From: Gammaproteobacteria bacterium | GTDB lineage: Bacteria; Pseudomonadota; Gammaproteobacteria; Xanthomonadales; Marinicellaceae | Direction: 5' to 3' | Length of the DNA stretch: 35,802 bases | Assembly: GCA_024280395.1 (NCBI GenBank) | Contig: JAJRQG010000156.1 | Coordinates: 1 to 35,802 of the forward strand | Part shown: positions 1-7,930 of the stretch, one piece after another | How the letters are laid out: the number at the start of each line of letters is the position of its first letter | How positions within the stretch are numbered: position 1 is the stretch's first letter | The notes under the pieces: generated by a model | What the model was told of the DNA's origin: nothing | Seen by the model: only the letters and a program-made list of their open reading frames with translations | Databases searched by the model: none | Made by a program: the position numbers and the translations under genes

Positions 1-988
1 GGCCTGTTTTAAACAACATATACTGTAAACCTGCTTTTATTTCACTGATGCGGTCGTAACTGATGTTTTGAGAGCACCGTTGTACCAAGCACACATCTAA
101 ATGGTCTTGTAAGTTTTGTCCAACTCCTTTTAATTCATGTGATACTTTGATGTTGTGTTGTTCTAAATGTTGCGTTTCGCCGATGCCTGAAAGCATCAAC
201 AAGTGTGGAGAATTTAAAGCCCCTCCACTTAAAAGAACTTCATTAGAAGCATGGGCTTTTATTGTTTTGCCTTTTCTAATAACCTCAACACCTGTTGCCT
301 TGTTGTTTTTAACAATAATTTTTTGACAATAGCTTCTGGTCCAAACTGTTAAATTATCACGAGATTTTACTGGTGAGAGATAAGCCTGTGCAGATGAGCT
401 CCTACTGCCATTGTCTTGCGTGACTTGGTATAGCCCAAAACCACGTTGGTGCTTGCCGTTAAAATCACCAGTTAAGTCATAACCTTTTTGTTGGCAAGCC
501 GATAAAAAAGTATCGGTGAGAATATTGTGGTGTTTTAAGTCGCTGACTTGTAATGGACCAGAGTTTCCATGGTATTTGTTGGTAATTCTGTGATTGTTTT
601 CACTTTTGATAAAATAAGGTAGGACATCACCATAAGCCCAGCCATCATTGCCAAGAGACTGCCATAAATCATAATCCTTTTGGTGGCCTCGACAATAACA
701 CATGGCATTGATTGAGCTAGACCCTCCCAATACCTTGCCTCGTGGCCAGTACATTTTGCGGTTATTGAGATGGGGTTCTGGCTCTGTATTGTAGTTCCAG
801 TTTAAGAAATTTATATTGACCAGTTTTGCGATGCCTGCTGGCATGTGAATCAATGGATGCCAATCTTTAGAACCTGCTTCTATTAATAAAACTTGGCAAT
901 CTTTGTTGGCTGACAACCTATTGGCAAGAACGCAACCTGCTGATCCAGCTCCAATAATAATATAATCGAATTTATTTTTTGAAATCAT
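1..988 (-). CDS. GMC-family FAD-dependent oxidoreductase (choline dehydrogenase-like), C-terminus cut by window edge
   Basis: I translated this from an ATG at 988 reading leftward; 329 codons stay open to the window edge, so the C-terminal part (GMC proteins usually have about 530-560 residues) is missing. The N-terminus carries the FAD-binding dinucleotide motif IIIGAGSAGCVLANRLS (about residues 10-26), followed by an acidic ribose-binding end (LLIEAGS). Further on are the GMC signatures WPRGKVLGGSSSINAM and, later, SGGALNSPHLLMLSGIG, and then GVGQNLQDHLDV. The family oxidises alcohols such as choline with FAD in the cytoplasm. The substrate cannot be told from the sequence because the catalytic His/Asn end is outside the window. 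It is transcribed away from the small secreted gene at 1047. Confidence 0.93.
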   Translation of the reverse strand, partial: MISKNKFDYIIIGAGSAGCVLANRLSANKDCQVLLIEAGSKDWHPLIHMPAGIAKLVNINFLNWNYNTEPEPHLNNRKMYWPRGKVLGGSSSINAMCYCRGHQKDYDLWQSLGNDGWAYGDVLPYFIKSENNHRITNKYHGNSGPLQVSDLKHHNILTDTFLSACQQKGYDLTGDFNGKHQRGFGLYQVTQDNGSRSSSAQAYLSPVKSRDNLTVWTRSYCQKIIVKNNKATGVEVIRKGKTIKAHASNEVLLSGGALNSPHLLMLSGIGETQHLEQHNIKVSHELKGVGQNLQDHLDVCLVQRCSQNISYDRISEIKAGLQYMLFKTG

Positions 989-999
989 TTGTCAACCAA

Positions 1000-1028
1000 T
1001 TGTTTTAAACTGCGTTTAGGATTATAAC
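1000..1028 (+). promoter_or_regulatory. Possible sigma-70 promoter of the small secreted gene
   Basis: TTGTTT at 1000-1005 and TATAAC at 1023-1028 are separated by 17 bases. The -10 matches 5 of 6 consensus bases, the -35 only 3 of 6. A start a few bases downstream would leave a very short leader before the AGGAAA ribosome-binding site and ATG at 1047. Weak call. Confidence 0.25.
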
Positions 1029-1046
1029 TTAAACAGGAAATTAACC

Positions 1047-1298
1047 ATGTATAAACAATCATTAAAATCAACAATTTTGGCTTTGGCAATTATTTCAACA
1101 ATTTTATTGAGCACTAGCAGTTCTGTATTCGCAGGCCAGCCCAAGATGCAAGCAGCACTGGATGCTTTGAATGTGGCAGAAAGACAGCTTAAAAAAGGTT
1201 CTCGTGATAAAGGTGGTCACAGGGTAAAAGCTCTGGATTTGATTAGCCAGGCCAAGAAAGAAGTCAGGAAAGCCATGAAGTTTGATAGAAAGCATTGA
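1047..1298 (+). CDS. Small secreted basic protein with KGGHR motif, function unknown
   Basis: 83 residues. A classic signal peptide (KQSLK, a hydrophobic stretch, then SSSVFA) should be cleaved before GQPKMQ at about residue 30, leaving a periplasmic or secreted peptide of about 54 residues. The mature part is helical and strongly basic: a repeated Ala/Leu-rich heptad-like section (MQAALDALNVAERQLKK), then DKGGHRVKALDLISQAKKEV. I recall the KGGHR...A..LI..A pattern from small uncharacterised periplasmic proteins of proteobacteria, but no function is known to me. The ATG is preceded by AGGAAA at a good distance. It ends just before a bidirectional terminator shared with the convergent dsbA-like gene. 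Confidence 0.85.
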   Translation: MYKQSLKSTILALAIISTILLSTSSSVFAGQPKMQAALDALNVAERQLKKGSRDKGGHRVKALDLISQAKKEVRKAMKFDRKH

Positions 1299-1312
1299 TA
1301 TTTTATCCAATA

Positions 1313-1343
1313 AAAAGCCCTGAATTTTCAGGGCTTTTATTTT
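1313..1343. terminator. Bidirectional Rho-independent terminator
   Basis: An 11-bp perfect stem (AAAAGCCCTGA, 1313-1323, pairing with 1328-1338) closes a four-base loop. It has T-rich DNA on the right and A-rich DNA on the left, so it can end both the rightward small secreted gene (stop at 1298) and the leftward dsbA-like gene (stop at 1360). Confidence 0.9.
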
Positions 1344-1359
1344 GATTTTTTAGGAAGAT

Positions 1360-2079
1360 TTATTCAATTAGCCCCATTGATTTGGCTTCTTTTTCAATCA
1401 AAAAGTCCAAAATCTCCATAATTTCATCCCGATTTTTCCCTTTGGCGGCTTTGTATTTACCATTGACCACCAGTGTTGGAGTACTGGTTACTTGCATTTT
1501 GAAACCCATGCTGTCTGCTTTTCTGAGTTTTGAATCCAGTATAAAGGAATCTGAAGTGCTCAAAAATGCTTCTTTTTCAACACCGGTTGTGTCCGCATAC
1601 CACTGAGCGATGCTTTCAATGGTTCTCAAGGGTTTATGTTCTTTATGAAGTGCTTCAAACATTTGAGAGTGAGACTGTTCAGCTATACCCATTACTTCAG
1701 CTGTTAGGTAGGCTTGTTGGAAAATTGACCATCTGGGTTGAAAATTCATAGGAACCCGAACAAATTTTACATAATCAGGTTTGTTTTCTAACCATTTGTT
1801 TAGGTAAGGTTCAAAGGTATAACAATGGGGACAAGTGTAACCAAAAAATTCATATACCACTACTTGTTCACTGTTTCCTGTATCATAAGAGGTTGACAAG
1901 GTATTATAGTCACCACCTTCTACAAAGACCTGCCCATCACTGATTGAATCTATAGGAGCAGTTGTTTGTGAAGCTTCTTTTGTTGTTTCATTGTTATCTT
2001 GAGAACCTTGATTGTTGCAAGCCGTTACAAACAGTGTAAAGAAAACCACCAAAATAAAAAATTTTATAGATGCATTCAT
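1360..2079 (-). CDS. DsbA-family thiol:disulfide oxidoreductase, lipoprotein form
   Basis: 239 residues with a lipoprotein signal (FVTAC; lipid Cys at residue 21, followed by Asn, so no inner-membrane Asp+2 retention signal). A low-complexity linker follows, then a thioredoxin-fold DsbA domain with active site YTCPHCYTF (Cys83, Cys86) and a cis-proline loop TSTPTLVVNGKY. CPHC is the active site of E. coli DsbA, so oxidation of cell-envelope proteins is the expected role. It is the last of a leftward run with cytochrome c4 and two more DsbA paralogues; 17 bases separate it from the next one. GGAGC precedes the ATG. The lipid anchor is unusual for DsbA and may fix this copy to the outer membrane. 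Confidence 0.93.
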   Translation of the reverse strand: MNASIKFFILVVFFTLFVTACNNQGSQDNNETTKEASQTTAPIDSISDGQVFVEGGDYNTLSTSYDTGNSEQVVVYEFFGYTCPHCYTFEPYLNKWLENKPDYVKFVRVPMNFQPRWSIFQQAYLTAEVMGIAEQSHSQMFEALHKEHKPLRTIESIAQWYADTTGVEKEAFLSTSDSFILDSKLRKADSMGFKMQVTSTPTLVVNGKYKAAKGKNRDEIMEILDFLIEKEAKSMGLIE

Positions 2080-2096
2080 AAATTGAGCTCCATTTG

Positions 2097-2750
2097 TTAT
2101 TTAATTAAATCCATAGCAACGGCTTCTTGGTTGGACAAATAAGTCGCCAGTTTAAACAGTTCAGGAATGTTTCCCAGTACCTTTGTATTGGGTTTAAATT
2201 TACCATTAATTACCAAAGAAGGTGTTGAAGTAATTTGCATTTTCCCAGCCATTTTCATGGACTGACGAAGTTTAGAATCAATCATAAAGGAGTTGGCTGT
2301 TGCCAAAAAGGCTTTTTTATCAACATTGAATTTTTCTGCATACCAATCGGCAATTTGCTCTATGTTTCTAAAACGTTTGTGTTGCTTGTGAATGGCATCA
2401 AACATAGCTTGGTGTGTTTTTTCAATAAATCCCATGGTTTCTGCAGTGTAATAGGCCTGTGCATAAGGTTTCCAAGCAGGCGAAAAGACAACAGGAACCC
2501 TAACCAATTTAATGTGTTTGGGCAATTTTTTGTGCCAAGGCTTTATGTAAGGTTGAAAGTTAGAGCAATGTGGGCAGGTATATCCAAAAAATTCATAAAC
2601 CACGACTTGTCCGTCATTTCCTGTAGCATAAGGTGTTTCTAGTTCTGTATATTGTACACCTTTGGTATAGGCAACAGGGACTGGCGTATTGTTTTGGGCA
2701 AACACTGGTGAAAAACCAAATGTAAGCAACAACAAAAGAAATTTATTCAT
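2097..2750 (-). CDS. DsbA-family periplasmic thiol:disulfide oxidoreductase
   Basis: 217 residues from the ATG at 2750. A longer open frame begins at 2843 but would run into the end of the cytochrome gene and hide the signal peptide. The chosen ATG has GAGGA seven bases upstream and starts a good signal peptide (MNKFLLLLLTFGFSPVFAQ). Active site YTCPHCSNF (Cys59, Cys62), cis-proline loop TSTPSLVINGKF, and a C-terminus (EAVAMDLIK) shared with the two paralogues. Soluble periplasmic oxidase expected. It lies directly after cytochrome c4, the same order as cc4-dsbA in Pseudomonas, which makes this or the copy at 3516 the best candidate for the main DsbA. Confidence 0.94.
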   Translation of the reverse strand: MNKFLLLLLTFGFSPVFAQNNTPVPVAYTKGVQYTELETPYATGNDGQVVVYEFFGYTCPHCSNFQPYIKPWHKKLPKHIKLVRVPVVFSPAWKPYAQAYYTAETMGFIEKTHQAMFDAIHKQHKRFRNIEQIADWYAEKFNVDKKAFLATANSFMIDSKLRQSMKMAGKMQITSTPSLVINGKFKPNTKVLGNIPELFKLATYLSNQEAVAMDLIK

Positions 2751-2808
2751 GTGTAATCCTCGCTTATTGAGTAAATATTGACTGTAAAAAGAACATAAAG
2801 TTCCGGAA

Positions 2809-3420
2809 TTACTTAGAATAAAGTCCTTGCATATAGCTTGCAACGGCTTTTATTTCTTCGTCGGTTAGTTTGTTGGCCACTTCTGCCATGATTTTGCCAT
2901 TGGCATCATCATCTGCACCAGCAATTGCTCCTGCTCTAAAATCTTTTAAGCGTTGCTCGGTGTAGGCAGCGTGCTGTCCAGCGACAACAGGGTAACCTGA
3001 TAACGGATTGCCATTGCCTGCCATTCCATGACATGCCATACATGCAGGAATTTTTCTATCAGAAATCCCTCCTTGATACAGTGCTTTTCCTATAGCGATT
3101 AAGCTTTCGTCAGCAGAGCCGATAGTGGTTTTTTGAGTTGCAAAATAAGCACCTAAATTGGCCATATCTTCGTCATTAAGTCCTGCTACCATCCCGCCCA
3201 TAACAGTGGCTTTTCTGGTGCCTTTTTTGAAAAGAGACAATTGTCTGGCAGTATATAGTTCATGTTGACCTGCTAGTTTTGGCCAAATAGGAGTGACACT
3301 GTTGCCATCAGCACCGTGACATGCCACACATATGGCTGATTTGGCTTTTCCTAACTCCGCATCTCCAGCCATAACAAATGATGAACAGATTAAAGACAGT
3401 AATATAAAAACTTTTTTCAT
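2809..3420 (-). CDS. Diheme cytochrome c4-type protein
   Basis: 203 residues: signal peptide (ends FVMAG), then two class I cytochrome c domains with heme sites CVACH (Cys31, Cys34, His35) and CMACH (Cys127, Cys130, His131). Candidate axial methionines lie downstream of each (VMGGM near 74; KIMAEV near 178). The paired-domain length of about 185 mature residues is typical of cytochrome c4, a periplasmic electron carrier to terminal oxidases. It sits between DsbA-like genes in one leftward run. Cytochrome c maturation needs controlled thiol chemistry, so co-transcription with disulfide enzymes is sensible but not proof of a joint role. Confidence 0.95.
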   Translation of the reverse strand: MKKVFILLSLICSSFVMAGDAELGKAKSAICVACHGADGNSVTPIWPKLAGQHELYTARQLSLFKKGTRKATVMGGMVAGLNDEDMANLGAYFATQKTTIGSADESLIAIGKALYQGGISDRKIPACMACHGMAGNGNPLSGYPVVAGQHAAYTEQRLKDFRAGAIAGADDDANGKIMAEVANKLTDEEIKAVASYMQGLYSK

Positions 3421-3515
3421 AATTGATTCCGCTTTGAATATAAATGGTTAATTTCAATCGCCATTATAAATCCAAAAGGCTTTAAGCATAAAGCGAATAT
3501 TGTCCTAATCTGGTA

Positions 3516-4163
3516 TTATTTTATTAATCCCATGCTTTTTGCTTCTTGCTCAATCAGGTATTTGCTTAATTGAATTACTCCGTCATTTGAACCCAGAGCC
3601 GTTACATCAGGCATGTATTTGCCATTGATCACCAATTTAGGGGTGCTGGGAATTTGCATTTTAATCGCAATATTGTTGCCTTTCTTGATCATGCCATCAA
3701 CCATAAATGAATTGGCAGTTGATAAAAATTTTGCTTCATCAACTCCAAATTTTGAAGCGTACCAGTTGGCGACCTCATTAATTGAACGGAGTTTTTTATG
3801 CTGCTTGTGCAGTGCATCAAACATCGCTTGGTGTGATTGTTTCAAAATTCCCATAGATTGAGCCGTATAATAAGCCTGTGCAAATACTTTCCAAGAAGGA
3901 TTGAACCCAAGAGGTACTTGAATAATCTTGACATACTCGGGTAAGTTTTTGGTTAAATTGTGCATATAGGGCTGAAAACTTGCACAATGTGGACAGCGGT
4001 AACTGAAAAATTCATACACCACTACCTGCTTGTCATTTTCTGTATCAAAAAAAGGAGAAATCTTTTTATAATGTAAATCCTCAATATAAGGAGAGGTAAC
4101 AGAGTCGTTAGCAAAAGCCAGTGAAGCCATCATTAGCAAGACGAAAATAAATATTTGTTTCAT
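3516..4163 (-). CDS. DsbA-family periplasmic thiol:disulfide oxidoreductase, first gene of the run
   Basis: 215 residues with signal peptide (MKQIFIFVLLMMASLAFA), DsbA active site YRCPHCASF (Cys57, Cys60), cis-proline loop PSTPKLVINGKY, and the paralogue-shared end EAKSMGLIK. It is first in the leftward set and follows a good -10 box. The three copies align over their whole length, so they arose by duplication. Their divergence around the active site (YTF, SNF or ASF after CPHC; Tyr-Thr or Tyr-Arg before it) suggests they differ in partners or redox potential. The gap to cytochrome c4 is 95 bases, so a second promoter there is possible. Confidence 0.94.
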   Translation of the reverse strand: MKQIFIFVLLMMASLAFANDSVTSPYIEDLHYKKISPFFDTENDKQVVVYEFFSYRCPHCASFQPYMHNLTKNLPEYVKIIQVPLGFNPSWKVFAQAYYTAQSMGILKQSHQAMFDALHKQHKKLRSINEVANWYASKFGVDEAKFLSTANSFMVDGMIKKGNNIAIKMQIPSTPKLVINGKYMPDVTALGSNDGVIQLSKYLIEQEAKSMGLIK

Positions 4164-4195
4164 AAGATTTTTTACTATTTTAAAGAAGTCTAGAC

Positions 4196-4224
4196 ATTAT
4201 AACTTAAAAGTAGTTGCACAAAAA
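4196..4224 (-). promoter_or_regulatory. Probable promoter of the dsbA/cytochrome c4 run
   Basis: Reading leftward there is a perfect TATAAT (4201-4196) with a T-rich -35 (TTTTTG, 4224-4219) 17 bases upstream. It predicts a leader of about 26 bases before the ATG at 4163. The -35 is poor, so confidence rests on the -10 and the position. Confidence 0.4.
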
Positions 4225-4249
4225 AGGGCAATCAACAACTCTATTAACT

Positions 4250-4714
4250 ATGCGCATCAAACAATTGGCAAAAATATTCAAATCTCAACATGGTCGGCTA
4301 TATATCTGTGCCGTGGCGATCACCAGAAATCGCCAAGCCGCAGAAGACGCTGTTCACGATGCTGTAATCGCTGTAGCGCAAACAAGCAGCGATATAAAAG
4401 ACTTAAAAGCCTATCTGTTTTCAACGGTTAGAAACAAAGCCAAGTATGCTTGTGTTAAGAACAGTAAACAGCAGTCAAACCTTGAAGGCATTTTGCTGTG
4501 TGATGATACAACGCAACAACAAATTTTTTCTAGTCAGCTTTTCCAACAGTTAGAAAAACTACTGCCTGAACAACAAGAAACCATCATCATGAAAATTTTT
4601 GGTGGATTAACATTTAAAGAAATTGCCCTAGCGACCAATCAACCGTTAAACACTGTTGCCTCTTGGTATCGCCGTGGACTACAAACATTGAAGGAGAAAA
4701 TTAATGAACAATGA
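4250..4714 (+). CDS. Sigma-70 family (ECF-like) RNA polymerase sigma factor
   Basis: 154 residues from the ATG at 4250; the open frame extends to a TTG at 4214, but the extra 12 residues add nothing to the fold and neither start has a clear ribosome-binding site. Region 2 is seen at about residues 10-65 (RLYICAVAITRNRQAAEDAVHDA, then LKAYLFSTVRNKA). Region 4 covers about 95-150, with a helix-turn-helix ending FGGLTFKEIALATNQ / LNTVASWYRRGLQTLKEKI. The LLPEQQETIIMK lead-in is typical of sigma region 4. It overlaps the next gene by 11 bases, the usual layout of a sigma factor with its membrane regulator. Confidence 0.88.
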   Translation: MRIKQLAKIFKSQHGRLYICAVAITRNRQAAEDAVHDAVIAVAQTSSDIKDLKAYLFSTVRNKAKYACVKNSKQQSNLEGILLCDDTTQQQIFSSQLFQQLEKLLPEQQETIIMKIFGGLTFKEIALATNQPLNTVASWYRRGLQTLKEKINEQ

Positions 4715-5030
4715 TATTGAAAAAACACTGTCACAATTTAAGTTAAAACCACCCAGTGAAAGCTATTTTAAAAAGACTAGTAAGATACTAAAAACAAAAG
4801 CTGTTTCAGTGCCCCTATTTAATTGGAACTATTTATTGGCTTTTGGTTTGATGCTTTCAGTTGCCTTTAATTGGTATCAATTTCAACAACCCAAAATTAC
4901 TATCGCCCCAGAATCTTTGGTCGCCAACAACTCGTCTGCACAAAATTCACAAGGTGGATACTCTGTTATACAAGGCGCCATGGTTCCTTATGGAAGCCAG
5001 CGTGATCTCATCGTCTTATTGGAGAATTAA
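4704..5030 (+). CDS. Small single-pass membrane protein, probable anti-sigma factor
   Basis: 108 residues. A cytoplasmic N-terminus of about 40 residues (DIEKTLSQFKLKPPSESYFKKT) is followed by one membrane segment (about 44-62, LLAFGLMLSVAFNWYQF) and a short Ser/Asn/Gln-rich outer tail. There is no recognisable zinc-binding anti-sigma domain. The role is inferred from its small size, topology and the 11-base overlap with the sigma-factor gene, the commonest arrangement for ECF sigma/anti-sigma pairs. The next gene starts two bases after its stop, so all three are almost certainly co-transcribed. Confidence 0.7.
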   Translation: MNNDIEKTLSQFKLKPPSESYFKKTSKILKTKAVSVPLFNWNYLLAFGLMLSVAFNWYQFQQPKITIAPESLVANNSSAQNSQGGYSVIQGAMVPYGSQRDLIVLLEN

Positions 5031-5032
5031 TA

Positions 5033-5959
5033 ATGAATAAATTGATACTATTGCTGCTATTAACAACAAACAGTCTGTTGGCCAAAGAATCACTTAAGTT
5101 ATATGTAGATACAACCATGTATTTTGTTAGCAATGAAGCCTCAGTAAAAATCAAAAAAATTTCACAAATGAAAAAATATTATGGTGGTTTTAATGAAATC
5201 CATTCGTCTCATGAATGGAGGCTATATCCTGGCGGGGTTTGGAACATAGAAACAAGACTAAATGAACAAAACATTTTCAGTATTGTGTTTTGGATTAAAG
5301 ATAAAAACAAGCCAGAGATCAATAAGGATTTCAATGTTTCAACGTTGGAAATGACTACCTTTACATTATTGAAAACCAATAAGGGGGAACTAAAGATTAA
5401 CATTGTTCCAAAAATGATAGAAGAAGAATTGCAGCCCATTAAATTGGGAGCTGATAACTTTGGATTGAATCATTTTTGTTTAAGAAATTCTGCCATTATC
5501 GTAGATGATAACTTTTATGTTGGTAAGCTTACAGGCTTTGCCGAAAGGATAGAGTTACGGTTTCCCAATTTTTACGATATAGACATTTCACTTATACCAT
5601 TGCGTGATTGGAAGCAGATAGGCACATATAATAATGGAGAAATTAGCATTGACATGGATGAAAATCATATATTAACCTTATTAAATGTTGGAGTAGGTCC
5701 TTCGGGTTATCAAAAGGGCGGACCTTTTAAAGTTTATGGTGCAATGAAACCTCCTACTCACGATCGAAATGATTTATTAGAAGGTAAAGAAAAATATGGT
5801 TTTAAAGGCGTTTCAGCCCGAATAAAGAAAATTATTTCGAAAGCCAACCGAGAAAATAAATTTTCGATCATTGGTATAACCACTGGAAACGATAACAATA
5901 CCAGTAAGCACTTGAAAAGAACCATAGGCGATATTTTTTCTGATGAAGACTGTGGTTAA
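5033..5959 (+). CDS. Secreted protein of unknown function in the sigma-factor operon
   Basis: 308 residues. Signal peptide at the start (MNKLILLLLLTTNSLLA), then a protein rich in beta-type alternating sequence with no family I recognise. It has only two cysteines in the mature part (HFCLRN and the penultimate DEDCG), which could pair. The ATG follows GGAG at a proper distance and lies two bases after the stop of the putative anti-sigma gene, so this is the third gene of that operon. By position it may be a sensor, effector or main product of the system. The only support for a role is the linkage. Confidence 0.75.
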   Translation: MNKLILLLLLTTNSLLAKESLKLYVDTTMYFVSNEASVKIKKISQMKKYYGGFNEIHSSHEWRLYPGGVWNIETRLNEQNIFSIVFWIKDKNKPEINKDFNVSTLEMTTFTLLKTNKGELKINIVPKMIEEELQPIKLGADNFGLNHFCLRNSAIIVDDNFYVGKLTGFAERIELRFPNFYDIDISLIPLRDWKQIGTYNNGEISIDMDENHILTLLNVGVGPSGYQKGGPFKVYGAMKPPTHDRNDLLEGKEKYGFKGVSARIKKIISKANRENKFSIIGITTGNDNNTSKHLKRTIGDIFSDEDCG

Positions 5960-5968
5960 TAAGAAAGC

Positions 5969-5996
5969 TATAGAGGATTCAAAAGAACCCTCTATA
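5969..5996. terminator. Hairpin between convergent genes, probable terminator
   Basis: A 12-bp stem with one mismatch (TATAGAGGATTC against GAACCCTCTATA) around an AAAA loop sits between the stop at 5959 and the stop of the leftward gene at 6007. Flanking T-runs are short on both strands, so termination efficiency is uncertain. Confidence 0.5.
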
Positions 5997-6006
5997 AAAA
6001 CACCTT

Positions 6007-7596
6007 TTAAAATACCAAAAGTGATACAACTGAATCGGCAGATGATCCATCAGGATTGCTTACTCGGCAACTCAGTTGTGTCGTGGAGCCATTTTTCTGC
6101 CTACATATGGCTTTTCTAAAGAACAGGTTAGAAGTGGGATCGACATCTGTTTGTATGAATGAGTTGCCTATATCAAAGGGGAAAGTGATGGTACATTGGC
6201 CTATATAATTGGGCACGCTGTGGGTTACAAGCAAAACTCCTGAGTTTACATTGTTAAAGGACTGAAGAGTCGTTACTGCTGAAAACCCACAGAGAAATTT
6301 AAGTCCTGCTTTCGCAAAACCATGCGAGTTAATGTCTTGTTTGGGTTTACCCGTCAGTGTCAAATCACTGTTGAGTTTTACATCCCCAGCAACATATAAT
6401 CCATCTGTTGGCAGCTGTGCCAAACTTCCACTACCACCACCTATAGCTGTACCTCCATTGCCGGCAACAATCAATTTAGTTAAACCATTGACGTTGGCTT
6501 TGAGCGGGCTGCCGCCATCAAGAGTCAAAGTTGATACGGCAACATTGCTGTCACCTGTTACCTGCATTTTCCCATCAACATTTAGATCTGATCTCGCCAG
6601 TACGTTGCCTTGTACCACCAAGCCATTAATTTCCGGAGCTGAATTGCCCCCCAATGAAGTACCTCCATTGTTATAAATGCGCATTTTGGTTGCGTTATTG
6701 ATTTTGATTCGCAATGGGTTTTCAGCAGCGCCAGAATTTATTTGCAAAGCCGTTGAACCTGAAAAATCAGCAGACCCAATTGCCAAATTACCGTAAACTT
6801 TCATGTTGGATTTGGCCAACACGCTGCCTTCTATATTTAAACCATTGCCTGGCGCTAGGTCAGGACTACTGCCAATACTGGTTTTGCCTAATTGTACATT
6901 GCCTGCAACCCGTAAGCCATTAGTGGGAATCTGTCCATCATTGTAGTTTGCACCTACTCCAGCACCACCATTTTTACTAATCCTAAAGCGCGTACCAACT
7001 CCACCAACCAGTATCCGCAATGGTGATTCATTGACCTCTGACACAATTTGAAAAGTGTCTCCAGCAGAGGCAACTAAATTACCAATGATAACATCACCTA
7101 TGTACTGAACACCTCCAAAGTTTTCACTCCAATAAGGGCTTCCTGAGTTATCAATTCCTGCAACCCAATTGCTGCCGTCAAACTTTAAGACTTGTCCGGT
7201 TGTTGCTCCATTTGCCGCTAAAAAATCTGCCTGAATGGCATAAGGCGTGGCATTAATGCGCTGTTTAGGAGACATCGTGATATAACTGCCTGTAGAAGTA
7301 CCTTCGCGGACTTGTATTTTTAAAAACCAATCATCCCCAGTAAATGGTGCATCAGTAAAATCAAGTTCCATGGTAAAAATCCCATCGACGACTTCTACAT
7401 CAGCGATTTCTAAAGCTGAGCCAAAAAAACTACCACCTATTGCTTGGTTCCAAAGTTCCACTTTGAAATCATAAGTTCCGGTCACAGAGACGCCATTAAA
7501 CTGCAACTGCCCTTGATAACTAAAGCGTGATCCGACAGGAGCGCTTAATGTTGTTGTTGATATGATTAGTAAAATCACCATGGTTATTGTTTTCAT
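6007..7596 (-). CDS. Secreted fibre-like protein with internal repeats
   Basis: 529 residues with signal peptide (to about residue 19, LSAPVG). Residues about 25-125 form a head domain (FSYQGQLQFNGVSV ... GIFTMELDF ... MSPKQRINATPYA) that is clearly related to the head of the neighbouring 519-residue protein. Three repeats of about 45 residues follow at about 191-236, 292-335 and 363-410. They share SPLR/K, then NGGTxxG, then NGL/DGL.VxG.V, and are linked by further Asn/Gly-rich strands, as in trimeric tail-fibre and adhesin stalks. The C-terminal 100 residues have four cysteines and look globular. There is no outer-membrane anchor. Probable surface or secreted structural protein; function unknown. 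Last gene of the leftward cluster. Confidence 0.82.
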   Translation of the reverse strand: MKTITMVILLIISTTTLSAPVGSRFSYQGQLQFNGVSVTGTYDFKVELWNQAIGGSFFGSALEIADVEVVDGIFTMELDFTDAPFTGDDWFLKIQVREGTSTGSYITMSPKQRINATPYAIQADFLAANGATTGQVLKFDGSNWVAGIDNSGSPYWSENFGGVQYIGDVIIGNLVASAGDTFQIVSEVNESPLRILVGGVGTRFRISKNGGAGVGANYNDGQIPTNGLRVAGNVQLGKTSIGSSPDLAPGNGLNIEGSVLAKSNMKVYGNLAIGSADFSGSTALQINSGAAENPLRIKINNATKMRIYNNGGTSLGGNSAPEINGLVVQGNVLARSDLNVDGKMQVTGDSNVAVSTLTLDGGSPLKANVNGLTKLIVAGNGGTAIGGGSGSLAQLPTDGLYVAGDVKLNSDLTLTGKPKQDINSHGFAKAGLKFLCGFSAVTTLQSFNNVNSGVLLVTHSVPNYIGQCTITFPFDIGNSFIQTDVDPTSNLFFRKAICRQKNGSTTQLSCRVSNPDGSSADSVVSLLVF

Positions 7597-7608
7597 ATTT
7601 ATTGCTCC

Positions 7609-7890
7609 TTATTCAAAGCTGTCTTTAAAAATTGATTCGCCGGATTGGCCCGATTGTTGCCAAAAACCACTGGACAGTTTGTAATTGCCACCCTGTGATT
7701 TTTCTGTTACCACTTGGGCAATGCTGCCGGTTAGTTTGTAGCCGTTACCTAAACTGGTTTCCCCACCACTGGCGATAACATGTTGCTTGATTGAGTAACC
7801 ATTGCCAGCAATAGTTGAAGTCAATACAAAAGATAGGCCAAATAATATAATTAGCTGGCGAGTTATAGTTGTTATTGGTTTATTTTTCAT
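7609..7890 (-). CDS. Small secreted 'SIxQ' protein with C-terminal FKDSFE tag
   Basis: 93 residues. Basic N-terminus and hydrophobic segment ending near LTSTIAG (signal peptide). A short Gly-rich beta domain follows (SIKQHVIASGGETSLGNGYKLTGSIAQ, then GGNYKLSSGFWQQ). The protein ends IFKDSFE. It is homologous to the 96-residue protein at 9533: both have IKQ, GG, GN.Y, SI.Q and a terminal FKD.FE. I recall a similar 'GGxSxGGxYxLxGTIGQ' pattern from small secreted proteins in several phyla, of unknown function. It lies 12 bases before the 529-residue fibre protein, in the same order as the other pair. Confidence 0.78.
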   Translation of the reverse strand: MKNKPITTITRQLIILFGLSFVLTSTIAGNGYSIKQHVIASGGETSLGNGYKLTGSIAQVVTEKSQGGNYKLSSGFWQQSGQSGESIFKDSFE

Positions 7891-7930
7891 TTGTGTTGCT
7901 CTTTTAATCTAACTTTGCTTTTTTGTACAT

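Noticed and set aside
2235-2642. 135-residue rightward frame opposite the second dsbA-like gene
   Set aside because: No ribosome-binding site or domain; the leftward DsbA in the same DNA is complete.
4214-4249. TTG start for the sigma factor
   Set aside because: The extension adds 12 residues with no ribosome-binding site; the ATG at 4250 starts right before region 2. The choice is not fully certain.
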